From contig JAJTGF010000016.1 of assembly GCA_021299335.1 (NCBI GenBank), positions 1-36,704 of the forward strand: a stretch of DNA of 36,704 nucleotides, read 5' to 3'. Shown one piece after another: positions 16,593 to 24,635 of this stretch. Positions within the stretch are counted from its first letter, which is position 1. The number at the start of each line of letters is the position of its first letter. Under the pieces are notes generated by a model. It was not told where the DNA came from and made no database searches. It saw only the letters and a program-made list of their open reading frames with translations. Both the position numbers and the translations under genes were made by a program. The stretch is from Cryomorphaceae bacterium. Its GTDB lineage: Bacteria > Bacteroidota > Bacteroidia > Flavobacteriales_D > Crocinitomicaceae.

Positions 16593-18416
16593 TTAGTATT
16601 TATTTCTTTTGGCGCCAAATCCGCGATCGCGGTCAAAGCCACCACTGCGTTTTTTGTCAAAACCGCCTTTTTTCTCAAAGCCAGGTTTTCTGTCGAAACT
16701 TGGTTTTTTTCCGCCGCCAAAAGAACCCGGTCCTCTTTTAGAGCCTGCGCCCTTGGAGAAACGGCGTTCGCCGCGGTCATCGCCGCCACCCTGACCAGGA
16801 GCAGTTACTTCGATTGACACTTTGTGGCCTTCGAATTCATAGCCATCGACGTGCTTCAAGATTTTTTGTGTGTGCTCGTCATCTGCCTCGATGAAGGAGA
16901 ATGAGGTCATGATGTCGATGCGGCCAAGTGCTTTGGAATTGAGGCCAGTGGCATCGCAGATAATGCGGACCATTGCACCGGGATTCAGACCATCACGACG
17001 GCCAAGATTGACAAAGAAACGTGTCTTGCCTTCTTCGCGCGCACGGCTTTGGCGATCGTTTTTGCGATCTGGGCGCTCGCGCTCGTCTTTACTGGCTGCA
17101 GCGTTGAGGTCGCCAGCGCGTTCGTAGTATTCAATAAAGCGATTGAACTCTGCTGAAACAAAACGCTTGATGACTTCTTCTTTGCTGAGGTCTTTGAAAG
17201 AGTCGAGGATTTGCTCCATAAATGGGGCGATATCAGCTTCTTTGACTTCGGTAGCAATCGTGTTATCGATGAGTTTTTTCAATTGGATCTCGCAAATCTC
17301 GGCAGGATTCGGAATTTGGCCCTGCGTGAAGGTCATGCGCATTTGGCGCTCGATCGCTTTGATCTTGACGTTCTCACGGGTATTGACCAACACCAAAGAC
17401 TGTCCTGTTTTGCCAGCGCGCGCAGTACGGCCACTACGGTGTGTGTAGTTTTCGATGTCGTCTGGGAGGTTGTAGTTGATGACGTGCGTGATGTTGTTGA
17501 TATCCAAACCGCGTGCGGCAACGTCTGTTGCGACGAGGATTTGTAATTCTTTTGAACGAAAGCGCTCCATGACGCGGTCGCGCATGGCTTGAGTGAGGTC
17601 TCCATGGAGAGGCTCAGCATTGTAGCCGTCGCGGGCCAATTTCATGGCAACTGTTGCGGTTTCGTTCTTAGTACGGCAGAAAATGAGGCCGTAAATTGTT
17701 GGATTGAAATCGATCAAACGCTTCACGGCGTCGTAGCGATCGCGTTCTTTCACTGAATAATAAATGTGCTCGATATTTTCGTTGCTTTGGTTTTTATGAC
17801 CAATGGAAACTTCTAATGGATCGTGCATGTAGGTGCGGGCGATGCGCGCAACCTCTGTTGGCATAGTTGCCGAAAATAACCAAACGTTTTTGTCGATAGG
17901 TGTTTGTTCGAGGATCATGTCGATGTCCTCTTTGAAACCCATATTGAGCATTTCGTCTGCTTCGTCTAAGATGACGTATTTGATTTGGCCCAATTGCACC
18001 ACCTTGCGGTTGATGAGGTCGACCAAACGACCTGGTGTAGCCACTACAATTGACGTTCCTTTTTTAACGTTGGAGATTTGCGTACGGATATCGGTCCCGC
18101 CGTACACTGCTGTGATATTGCCGTCTAGATACTTTGCAAAAACGTTGAGGTCTTTGGTGATCTGAAGGCAGAGCTCGCGTGTAGGGCAAATAATAACCCC
18201 TTGTGGCAGGCGTGCTGCGTTATCAATGTTATTAATCAACGGCAAACCGAATGCGGCCGTTTTACCTGTTCCGGTCTGCGCCAGACCGACAAAATCGCAA
18301 TCTTCTCCTAATAAGTAGGGAATTGCTTGTTCCTGGATGGGGGTCGGTGCTTCAAAACCCAATTCTGTCAACGACTTCAGCACCTCTCGCCTTAATCCCA
18401 GTTCTTCAAATGTCAT
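16593..18416 (-). CDS. deaD: DEAD-box RNA helicase, DeaD/CsdA type
   Basis: 607 residues. Helicase core: Q-motif T-P-I-Q-E-Q-A-I, motif I A-Q-T-G-T-G-K-T, P-T-R-E-L, T-P-G-R-L, D-E-A-D, S-A-T, A-R-G-L-D and H-R-S-G-R-T-A-R-A-G. It is followed by a helical linker, a DbpA-type RNA-binding domain (from about F-F-V-N-L-G-R-R) and a Gly/Arg/Lys-rich tail with repeated K-P-x-F-x-x-K/G-F units. DeaD helps ribosome assembly and mRNA turnover, notably in the cold. It is upstream of typA, which also supports ribosome assembly, so a joint transcript is plausible. A -7 element lies 22 bases upstream. Confidence 0.95.
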   Translation of the reverse strand: MTFEELGLRREVLKSLTELGFEAPTPIQEQAIPYLLGEDCDFVGLAQTGTGKTAAFGLPLINNIDNAARLPQGVIICPTRELCLQITKDLNVFAKYLDGNITAVYGGTDIRTQISNVKKGTSIVVATPGRLVDLINRKVVQLGQIKYVILDEADEMLNMGFKEDIDMILEQTPIDKNVWLFSATMPTEVARIARTYMHDPLEVSIGHKNQSNENIEHIYYSVKERDRYDAVKRLIDFNPTIYGLIFCRTKNETATVAMKLARDGYNAEPLHGDLTQAMRDRVMERFRSKELQILVATDVAARGLDINNITHVINYNLPDDIENYTHRSGRTARAGKTGQSLVLVNTRENVKIKAIERQMRMTFTQGQIPNPAEICEIQLKKLIDNTIATEVKEADIAPFMEQILDSFKDLSKEEVIKRFVSAEFNRFIEYYERAGDLNAAASKDERERPDRKNDRQSRAREEGKTRFFVNLGRRDGLNPGAMVRIICDATGLNSKALGRIDIMTSFSFIEADDEHTQKILKHVDGYEFEGHKVSIEVTAPGQGGGDDRGERRFSKGAGSKRGPGSFGGGKKPSFDRKPGFEKKGGFDKKRSGGFDRDRGFGAKRNKY

Positions 18417-18438
18417 GTATTCTTTTTAAAATGAGGTG

Positions 18439-18446
18439 CAAAGGTA
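18439..18446 (-). promoter_or_regulatory. -7 element of the deaD promoter
   Basis: TACCTTTG on the minus strand, identical to the era and rhlE boxes. It lies 22 bases before the ATG. No -33 TTG at the usual spacing; the upstream sequence is AT-rich. Confidence 0.65.
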
Positions 18447-18538
18447 CACATATTATAAGGATTTATTGTTAATAAGTTGATTGATAGTGTTAAAAAATTA
18501 TTTGTGCCGCTCCGAACAAAGGAGAAAATACCACTTCC

Positions 18539-18571
18539 TTGAACGTATTAAGCGTTATTTTTCTATTTTTG
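18539..18571 (+). promoter_or_regulatory. Promoter of the DUF5606-pepF operon
   Basis: TTG (18539-18541), 22 bases, then TATTTTTG (18564-18571), an exact -7 consensus. It is followed by a 26-base gap to the ATG at 18598. Confidence 0.75.
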
Positions 18572-18597
18572 GGGACTTTTAAACCGAAAATCAAACT

Positions 18598-19134
18598 ATG
18601 CAACTCAGCGGTATTATTGCTATTTCAGGAAGACCTGGCCTTTTCAAAGTCATTGCGCAAGGAAAAAACAATGTCATTGTCGAATCAATGATCGATAAAA
18701 AACGCTTTCCGGCCTACGCCACCGAACGCATCTCTACCCTAGACGACATCAGTGTTTTCACCTATGAAGAAGATGTCAAACTCACCGACATCTTTGCTAA
18801 AATGCTCGAGTTGTATCCTACAGAAGCACCTTCGCACAAAGCAGACATGAAAGAACTCGAGGCTGCACTTGCGCAATTTTTACCCAACTGGGATCAAGAC
18901 CGCGTGTATCCTTCTGATGTTCGCAAACTTTTTCAGTGGTTTAACTTATTGATCAAAGCAGGAGCCTTTGAAGCGGCAGCTAGCGAAGAAGCAGGTGCTA
19001 CAAAAGAAGTGAAAGCACCAAAAGCAGAGACCAAGAAAAAAGTCACAACAGCAGCACCCGCAGCAAAAGCGGCCAAACCAGCCGCACCTAAGAAACCAAC
19101 TGCCGTCAAAACCGGCTCTTCAAGAGGTAAATAA
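18598..19134 (+). CDS. DUF5606 domain protein with Ala/Lys-rich tail
   Basis: 178 residues. Residues 1 to ~125 match the DUF5606-type family seen in Bacteroidota (M-Q-L-S-G-I-I-A-I-S-G-R-P-G-L start, R-F-P-A-Y-A near 40, V-Y-P-S-D-V-R-K near 100). The rest is a low-complexity Ala/Lys/Pro tail like a disordered nucleic-acid- or ribosome-binding extension (inference). Function is unknown. It is expressed from a good -33/-7 promoter and is followed after one base by the M3 peptidase gene, so the two form an operon. Confidence 0.88.
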   Translation: MQLSGIIAISGRPGLFKVIAQGKNNVIVESMIDKKRFPAYATERISTLDDISVFTYEEDVKLTDIFAKMLELYPTEAPSHKADMKELEAALAQFLPNWDQDRVYPSDVRKLFQWFNLLIKAGAFEAAASEEAGATKEVKAPKAETKKKVTTAAPAAKAAKPAAPKKPTAVKTGSSRGK

Positions 19135-19135
19135 C

Positions 19136-20842
19136 ATGACCATTCAGAAAGCAGCGCGCCAGTTTCTCCCCGAAGACCTGGCCATCACCGATTTTACCGT
19201 ACTCTCCCCCTACTTTGAAAATTTACTTTCCAGAGAAATTTCAACGGTTACCGATTTTGATCAATGGCTGCAAGACCGCTCAGAACTTGATGCAGTACTT
19301 GAAGAAGATTTAGCTTGGCGCTATATCCGCATGAGTATAGACACTACCAAAACGGAGTTGCGCGATGCTTACACGCAATTTGTAACACAAATTCAACCTG
19401 AGTTAGCTCCCTTGGAAGACAAACTCAATCAGAAGTTAATGGCGCTTTCGTTTGTACATGAAAAAACAGATGCTGCGCATCAAATTTATTTCAGAAGTGT
19501 GAAAAGCGCCTTGGATTTGTACCGTGAAGAAAATATTGCAATTGAAGCCGCTCTAAACGAAGAAGCACAGCAGTACGGCGCCATTAGCGCAGCACAAAGT
19601 GTTGATTTCGAAGGCCAAACCCTCACGATGCAACAAGCGGCACTCCGACTCAAAGAACAAGATGAAAAGCTGCGCAAAAGCATTTTTGACAAAATGGCCG
19701 AGGTTCGTCGCAAAGACCGCGCTCAACTAGATGAGTTGTTCACTTCGTTAATCAAAAAACGACATCATTTGGCATTGAACGCAGGCTTTGACAATTTCCG
19801 CGACTACAAATTTGCAGCAATGGGGCGCTTTGACTACACGAAAGCAGATTGCTTCGCTTTTCACGAGGCCATCAAAACCCAAATTGTACCGCTAGTCAAG
19901 GAAATACAAGCACAACGGCTCCAAAAATTAGGCAAAACAAAGTTCAAGCCATGGGACCTCGACGTCGATCCGGACGGAAAACCAGCACTCAAACCTTTTA
20001 AAGACGGTAACGAAATGCTGCGCGGCACCATCGCCATGTTTGAGCGCATTGATCCCTATTTTGGAAACTGTCTGCGCATAATGGATCAACTCGGACACTT
20101 AGATCTCGATTCCAAACCAGGTAAAGCACCAGGAGGTTATAATTACCCGCTATACGAAATTGGGGTTCCATTTATTTTTATGAATGCCGTCGGAACACAA
20201 CGCGACCTTGAAACCATGGTTCACGAAGGCGGACACGCCATCCACTCTTTTTTGAGCCGCGACCTCAAACTCACCGCCTTTAAAAATTTACCATCAGAAG
20301 TAGCGGAACTTGCCTCGATGTCGATGGAATTACTGAGCATGCCACAATGGTCAGAATTTTACGATGAAACGGCACATCAACGCGCCATGCGCGAACAAAT
20401 TGAAGGCACTTTGAAAGTGTTGCCATGGATTGCTCAAATTGATGCTTTTCAGCACTGGATTTACGAAAACCCAAGCCACTCACTAGCCGAGCGAGCTGCT
20501 TTTTGGTGTCAGCTTTCGGCAGATTTTGGAACCGGACTCACCGACTGGACGGATTACGAAGATTTAATTGAATGTTCCTGGCAGCGCCAATTGCATTTAT
20601 TTGAAGTTCCGTTCTATTATATCGAATACGGTATCGCTCAACTCGGCGCACTTGGTGTCTGGAAAAACAGCCTCGAGGATTATCCAAAGGCCATTGAACA
20701 ATACAAAAATGCTTTAGCGCTGGGCTATACAGCACCCATGGCCAAGATTTATGAGACGGCTGGCGTACCTTTTGATTTCTCTTCTGGACGGCTTCGATCT
20801 TTAGCTGATCTGATTCAACTTGAATTGAAAAAAATGAATTAG
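19136..20842 (+). CDS. pepF: M3 family oligoendopeptidase
   Basis: 568 residues. Zinc metallopeptidase with H-E-G-G-H at residues 363-367 and the downstream Glu in the helix containing P-S-E-V-A-E-L-A-S-M. Oligoendopeptidase F-type enzymes cleave short peptides in the cytoplasm. It has no signal peptide, consistent with that location. The ATG comes one base after the DUF5606 stop. It ends 55 bases before the tRNA gene with no hairpin between, so its transcript may run into the tRNA. Confidence 0.93.
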   Translation: MTIQKAARQFLPEDLAITDFTVLSPYFENLLSREISTVTDFDQWLQDRSELDAVLEEDLAWRYIRMSIDTTKTELRDAYTQFVTQIQPELAPLEDKLNQKLMALSFVHEKTDAAHQIYFRSVKSALDLYREENIAIEAALNEEAQQYGAISAAQSVDFEGQTLTMQQAALRLKEQDEKLRKSIFDKMAEVRRKDRAQLDELFTSLIKKRHHLALNAGFDNFRDYKFAAMGRFDYTKADCFAFHEAIKTQIVPLVKEIQAQRLQKLGKTKFKPWDLDVDPDGKPALKPFKDGNEMLRGTIAMFERIDPYFGNCLRIMDQLGHLDLDSKPGKAPGGYNYPLYEIGVPFIFMNAVGTQRDLETMVHEGGHAIHSFLSRDLKLTAFKNLPSEVAELASMSMELLSMPQWSEFYDETAHQRAMREQIEGTLKVLPWIAQIDAFQHWIYENPSHSLAERAAFWCQLSADFGTGLTDWTDYEDLIECSWQRQLHLFEVPFYYIEYGIAQLGALGVWKNSLEDYPKAIEQYKNALALGYTAPMAKIYETAGVPFDFSSGRLRSLADLIQLELKKMN

Positions 20843-20878
20843 TTGCCAACGGATCATACAGTAATTTAAAATTCTCTT

Positions 20879-20886
20879 TATATTTG
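20879..20886 (+). promoter_or_regulatory. -7 element of the tRNA gene
   Basis: TATATTTG, an exact TAnnTTTG match, ends 11 bases before the first tRNA base. No -33 TTG at the normal distance. Confidence 0.65.
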
Positions 20887-20897
20887 CACCCGCACAC

Positions 20898-20971
20898 GGC
20901 GAGATAGCTCAGTTGGTTAGAGCGTAGGATTCATAACCCTAAGGTCCCGAGTTCAACTCTCGGTCTCGCTA
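20898..20971 (+). tRNA. tRNA-Met (anticodon CAT)
   Basis: A complete 74-base cloverleaf. Acceptor stem GGCGAGA pairs TCTCGCT (first pair G-U). The D arm is GCTC-AGTTGGTTA-GAGC, and the anticodon loop TTCATAA has CAT at 34-36. The T arm is CCGAG-TTCAACT-CTCGG, and the discriminator is A. The anticodon stem has one A-C mismatch next to the loop. CCA is not encoded. The lack of initiator features suggests elongator Met; a lysidine-modified Ile tRNA cannot be fully excluded. Confidence 0.93.
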
Positions 20972-20975
20972 CAAG

Positions 20976-21003
20976 AAAAGGTTCCTTTACGGAACCTTTT
21001 TTG
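20976..21003 (+). terminator. Intrinsic terminator after the tRNA
   Basis: AAAAGGTTCC, a five-base loop, GGAACCTTTTTT. It starts within a few bases of the tRNA 3' end. Confidence 0.88.
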
Positions 21004-21081
21004 TTTAACGTCGCTTGCGTTTTTCGCAGCTGATTTTTTCCCATTTGCTCCAATTGATTTCTTAATAGGCAATTTCTTTCG

Positions 21082-21089
21082 TAAACTTG
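21082..21089 (+). promoter_or_regulatory. -7-like element directly before the lipid operon
   Basis: TAAACTTG, one mismatch from TAnnTTTG, ends four bases before the ATG at 21094. A TTG lies 25 bases upstream (21054-21056), slightly long. Confidence 0.45.
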
Positions 21090-21093
21090 TCTC

Positions 21094-21879
21094 ATGCGCT
21101 TAATGACTTACTTTACAATTTTGCTCTTTTCATGGCTTGGTCAGCAGGTTTATGCTGGAACAAAAGAATTAGAGCAAATTAGTGATACAAACAAAGAAGC
21201 CCTCGTCATCCTCACTGGTTTTGGCTCAAAATACCATAGCTTAAAAGCAATCAAGAAAGAATTTGGAGCATATCCGTACGATGTATTTGTACCTCGTTAC
21301 ATTTCCCGAAAATCAATTGCTGCAACGGTTCAAAATCTAGATGAATTTTGGAAAAAAGAAAACCTCGATCGCTACGAAAAAGTGCACGTGTTGGGTTATA
21401 TCGTTGGGTCTTGGACCATCAATACTTGGATCAACGCAGGTGGGCCTCGAAATATCGCTACAATTATCTATGACCGCAGCACACTACAAGAACGCGCACC
21501 TACTATTCTGGTCAAGGATATGAAGTTGGTCAATTGGATACTTTTTGGGCCAGTGATGCAAGACCTCATCGACACCCCATACCCTGCACTTGTATTTCCC
21601 GAAATCGAAAAGGGGCTTCTGCTCGAAACGTATGCCACAAAAGTTGTGCGTAAACATCAAGAAAGAGCGGCAGAACTTGGACCTTACTGTTGGGAACCTC
21701 TTTGCTTTGGACAAACTCATCAAGACCTGCGTTATGTGCCATTGAATCACGACCAAATGTATACGCATCCTAACGTTTTTTCTGAAGCAGTTGTTCATTT
21801 CATAGAAAAGGGTCACTTTGGCAATCATTTCATAGCTTTCAAACCTGTTGCCGATCCGTTTATCAAACACGAACCATGA
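21094..21879 (+). CDS. Alpha/beta-hydrolase-like protein with signal peptide and altered nucleophile site
   Basis: 261 residues. Residues ~5-21 form a signal-peptide-like hydrophobic segment (ending V-Y-A-G). A strand-turn (A-L-V-I-L-T-G-F-G-S) and the elbow-like motif G-Y-I-V-G (101-105) suggest an alpha/beta-hydrolase fold. The usual nucleophile Ser of G-x-S-x-G is Ile103. A late N-H-D-Q-M-Y-T-H segment could hold the His. It is either non-catalytic, uses another residue, or the fold assignment is wrong. It is first in an overlapping block (ATGA overlap with the next gene) followed by a CDP-alcohol phosphotransferase, CdsA and PlsC, so a lipid-linked role is likely by context. Family not firmly recognised. 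Confidence 0.7.
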   Translation: MRLMTYFTILLFSWLGQQVYAGTKELEQISDTNKEALVILTGFGSKYHSLKAIKKEFGAYPYDVFVPRYISRKSIAATVQNLDEFWKKENLDRYEKVHVLGYIVGSWTINTWINAGGPRNIATIIYDRSTLQERAPTILVKDMKLVNWILFGPVMQDLIDTPYPALVFPEIEKGLLLETYATKVVRKHQERAAELGPYCWEPLCFGQTHQDLRYVPLNHDQMYTHPNVFSEAVVHFIEKGHFGNHFIAFKPVADPFIKHEP

Positions 21880-22469
21880 TTTCTGTTTACCAACTCAAAC
21901 CTAAATTTCAAGCCCTACTACAGCCGCTATTGTTGAAATTGAAAAAATGGGGCTTTACACCCAATAGCTTGACAATTCTTGCTTTTTTGCTCTCTCTCGC
22001 CATGGGGCTCATGAGCTATTACGGACCAAGAGAAATCTCACTGGTTTTATTTCCCTTTGTTTTATTGCTCCGCATGGCACTCAATGCACTCGACGGCATG
22101 ATGGCGCGCCAGTTTCAAATGCAGAGCAAATTGGGAGCGGCACTCAATGAAATGGGAGATGTCCTTTCGGATATCGTGCTGTACTACCCACTTTACCTGC
22201 TGTTTTCAATGGACCAAATTTGGATCATGGCCTTCTTGCTTTTGAGTGTGCTCAATGAATTTGCCGGCATTCTCGGGCAAGCCATTGGCGGAGAGCGTCG
22301 TTACGATGGCCCCATGGGCAAATCAGACCGCGCATTGGTTGTCGGTGTGCTCAGCATACTTTTTTGGTTCAACGCGCCAATTTATCATTACCTTACTTGG
22401 ATTTGGTTGCTTATTTTTGGCTTATTGATTTGGAGTACCCTCAAAAGACTGACTTATGCTGTCCGTTAA
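21876..22469 (+). CDS. CDP-alcohol phosphatidyltransferase family protein (YnbA-like)
   Basis: 197 residues with about five or six membrane segments. The family signature D-x2-D-G-x2-A-R-x8-G-x3-D-x3-D is visible at residues 70-95, but two of the four Asp are Asn: N-A-L-D-G-M-M-A-R begins at Asn70 (Asp73 kept), and G-A-A-L-N-E-M-G-D has Asn91 (Asp95 kept). Another Asp is at 99. From memory, a similar pattern occurs in the E. coli YnbA group, which sits beside a CdsA-like gene. The enzyme should transfer a phosphoalcohol using CDP-activated lipid or alcohol; the substrate is unknown. ATGA overlap with the gene before and a 14-base overlap with cdsA indicate tight coupling. Confidence 0.88.
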   Translation: MISVYQLKPKFQALLQPLLLKLKKWGFTPNSLTILAFLLSLAMGLMSYYGPREISLVLFPFVLLLRMALNALDGMMARQFQMQSKLGAALNEMGDVLSDIVLYYPLYLLFSMDQIWIMAFLLLSVLNEFAGILGQAIGGERRYDGPMGKSDRALVVGVLSILFWFNAPIYHYLTWIWLLIFGLLIWSTLKRLTYAVR

Positions 22470-23403
22470 TTCCCTGAATGAAATCCAACAAATGATCTTA
22501 GTGATCATTGGCGTACTGGTTTTCGCAAGTACACTTTTTTGGATCATGCGCAAGATCAAACCTGGGCCGCAAGTTGACGAACTCGTGCTGCGCACTAAAT
22601 CATGGTGGATCATGGCGGGTATTTTTATTACCGCAGCTCTTGTGCATCCTGGCATTTCTTTTGTGGCTTTTGGCTTTCTGTCTTTTGCTGCGCTGCGCGA
22701 ATTATCGAGCATCAGTAAAAATGCGCGAATCGAAGACCGCAGCGTTATTTTTTGGGCGTATCTCGCCATTCCCGTTCAGTACTATATCGCCTACATGGGA
22801 TGGTTTGCTCCTTTTTTGATTTTCATTCCCGTTTTCATGTTTACCTGGATTCCTTTTCTACTCGTTTTGAAAGGACACACACAAGATATCGCCCGCTCCA
22901 TGAGCGTCATTCCGACCCATCTCATGCTCACGGTTTTTTCGATCAGTCACTTGGCTTACTTGCTTTCTTTGCCCGAGCTTCCCGGTTTTGAGGTCGGTGG
23001 TCGCGGACTCTTGCTCTACGTCGTGTTTCTAACTGAAATGAACGATGTCTTTCAATTCACTTGGGGGAAACTATTGGGCCGACGCAAAATCATCGAAAAA
23101 ATCAGTCCGAATAAAACTTGGGAAGGATTTATTGGCGGTTTGCTGAGTACGGTTGCTGCTGCGTATTTTTTGCGCTTCTTGACGCCTTTCTCTGCGGAAA
23201 TTGCCCTGTTAGCTGGCCTGCTCATCGCCTGTAGTGGTTTTGTCGGAGACATCATTGTGTCGGCCATCAAAAGAGATTTCGGACTCAAAGACACGGGCAA
23301 CGCTATAAAAGGACACGGCGGTATTTTAGATAGGATTGATTCACTCGCGATCAGCTCGCCGTTTTTCTTTTATTTCGTGTACCTGCTTTATTATGTCAGA
23401 TGA
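22456..23403 (+). CDS. cdsA: Phosphatidate cytidylyltransferase (CdsA family)
   Basis: 315 residues, multi-pass membrane protein. The C-terminal CDS signature is intact: S-A-I-K-R-D-F-G-L-K-D then G-H-G-G-I-L-D-R-I-D-S. It makes CDP-diacylglycerol from phosphatidate and CTP. The start overlaps the preceding phosphotransferase gene by 14 bases, and its stop overlaps plsC by four. Its place next to a CDP-alcohol phosphotransferase suggests it supplies that enzyme. It may be a second, specialised CdsA (YnbB-like) and not the housekeeping one; the genome-wide count would tell. Confidence 0.92.
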   Translation: MLSVNSLNEIQQMILVIIGVLVFASTLFWIMRKIKPGPQVDELVLRTKSWWIMAGIFITAALVHPGISFVAFGFLSFAALRELSSISKNARIEDRSVIFWAYLAIPVQYYIAYMGWFAPFLIFIPVFMFTWIPFLLVLKGHTQDIARSMSVIPTHLMLTVFSISHLAYLLSLPELPGFEVGGRGLLLYVVFLTEMNDVFQFTWGKLLGRRKIIEKISPNKTWEGFIGGLLSTVAAAYFLRFLTPFSAEIALLAGLLIACSGFVGDIIVSAIKRDFGLKDTGNAIKGHGGILDRIDSLAISSPFFFYFVYLLYYVR

Positions 23404-24023
23404 AACACTTGTTGTTAATTTTGATCTATAAATTACTCATGCCCCTCTTTTTGAAAATCATTGGGGTCAAAGTTACCTCGAAAAAACCGCTTCCAACTCT
23501 TACACCTTACATCATCGTAGCCAATCACAACAGCCATCTCGATACAATGGCCTTGCTCTCACAAATTCCTGCCAAAGATTTACTTCGGACGCATCCTGTC
23601 GCGGCAGCTACTTATTTTGGACGCAACAATTGGCTGAGCATACTTTCAAACATCTTCGTAAATACCCTATTGATCAAGCGGCGAGAAGAAGGCGGCACCT
23701 CTGATGCCCTTGAATTAATTAGCCAATACTTAGAAAAAAGGCATTCACTGATTATCTTTCCCGAAGGATCGAGAGGCGAGCCAGAAAAAATGCAAGCCTT
23801 CCGCAAGGGAATTGGCGTATTGTTACAAAAGCACCCGGACATTCCGTATGTCCCGGTATACATTCAAGGAACCGGTAAAATTTTACCAAAAGGCGAACGG
23901 CTTCTTGTTCCCTATGACGCAGAGGTTAGAATTGGGGAGGCTATTCATGCGCAATCAAAAGAAATTGATGCCATTCTTATTGAAGTTCAGGATGCCATTT
24001 TAGCTTTGAAGGATTACAAATGA
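23400..24023 (+). CDS. plsC: 1-acyl-sn-glycerol-3-phosphate acyltransferase family protein
   Basis: 207 residues. The PlsC-family motifs are present: N-H-N-S-H-L-D (N-H-x4-D variant, about residue 42) and F-P-E-G-S-R-G near residues 120-126. One N-terminal hydrophobic segment anchors it. It adds an acyl chain to lysophosphatidate or a related lysolipid, producing phosphatidate for CdsA. ATGA overlap with cdsA. It is the last of the four coupled lipid genes; the next ATG is 30 bases on and has its own weak -7 box. Confidence 0.92.
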   Translation: MKHLLLILIYKLLMPLFLKIIGVKVTSKKPLPTLTPYIIVANHNSHLDTMALLSQIPAKDLLRTHPVAAATYFGRNNWLSILSNIFVNTLLIKRREEGGTSDALELISQYLEKRHSLIIFPEGSRGEPEKMQAFRKGIGVLLQKHPDIPYVPVYIQGTGKILPKGERLLVPYDAEVRIGEAIHAQSKEIDAILIEVQDAILALKDYK

Positions 24024-24041
24024 ATGCAGCGTGATTTTCCC

Positions 24042-24049
24042 TACTTTTA
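24042..24049 (+). promoter_or_regulatory. -7-like element before the secreted unknown
   Basis: TACTTTTA, one mismatch from TAnnTTTG, ends four bases before the ATG at 24054. It supports that start over the upstream ATG at 24024. Confidence 0.4.
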
Positions 24050-24053
24050 TTCC

Positions 24054-24635
24054 ATGAATTTACGGACAGGCCTCCTTCTATTTTTGATTTTGTTGCAGAT
24101 TCAACTTTTTGGGCAAACGTATAAAATTGGATTTTCACAAGGTGACCAAATCATATCTGGAGATTCGACAAGAATTATTCAACTTAAAAAAGAACCTTTT
24201 GTGATTGCCGTTGAGCTAGATAGCTTAGATGGCGTCTTTGTACATTGCAGTGAGCGATCGGTGATTGCTTATGGCGCAATGAAAAGAAACATTCCTGACT
24301 TTGAGAACATTGGTTGGAAAGTAAGTGTAGAAACGGAATTCAATCTTGATCAAGAACTCTTTCTGAATACAATTGATGACTATTGTTATTGGTTTTACGA
24401 CCCTCAAGGTTATGATTGGCATCGCTTTGATTCAGCAATTGTAGCGAACGATCATTTGGTCAAGGCAAAAAAAACAATCGTACAATTCTATTCTATCGAA
24501 GAGAAAAAAAATATCCCCCTTTCAGAAACACCTTCGAAAATTTACCTTTCATTTTTTTCAATTAAAGGATCTTTTAAAGAAAATAGTGCAGCACTGGATC
24601 AAGTACAAACCTACCAGCTTATTTTCGAAGACTAG
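24054..24635 (+). CDS. Secreted protein of unknown function
   Basis: 193 residues from the ATG at 24054; an in-frame ATG at 24024 would put ten polar/aromatic residues before the signal peptide and is less likely. Residues 1-20 form a clear signal peptide (L-L-L-F-L-I-L-L-Q, cleavage after F-G-Q). The mature part is beta-rich, with paired Tyr/Trp (Y-C-Y-W-F-Y-D) near residue 113. No family recognised. It follows the lipid operon by 30 bases. Its 3' end overlaps the convergent CrtI-like gene by 17 bases. Confidence 0.75.
   Translation: MNLRTGLLLFLILLQIQLFGQTYKIGFSQGDQIISGDSTRIIQLKKEPFVIAVELDSLDGVFVHCSERSVIAYGAMKRNIPDFENIGWKVSVETEFNLDQELFLNTIDDYCYWFYDPQGYDWHRFDSAIVANDHLVKAKKTIVQFYSIEEKKNIPLSETPSKIYLSFFSIKGSFKENSAALDQVQTYQLIFED

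Noticed and set aside
24024-24053. Upstream ATG for the secreted unknown
   Set aside because: It would add ten polar/aromatic residues before a clear signal peptide and would include the -7-like box.
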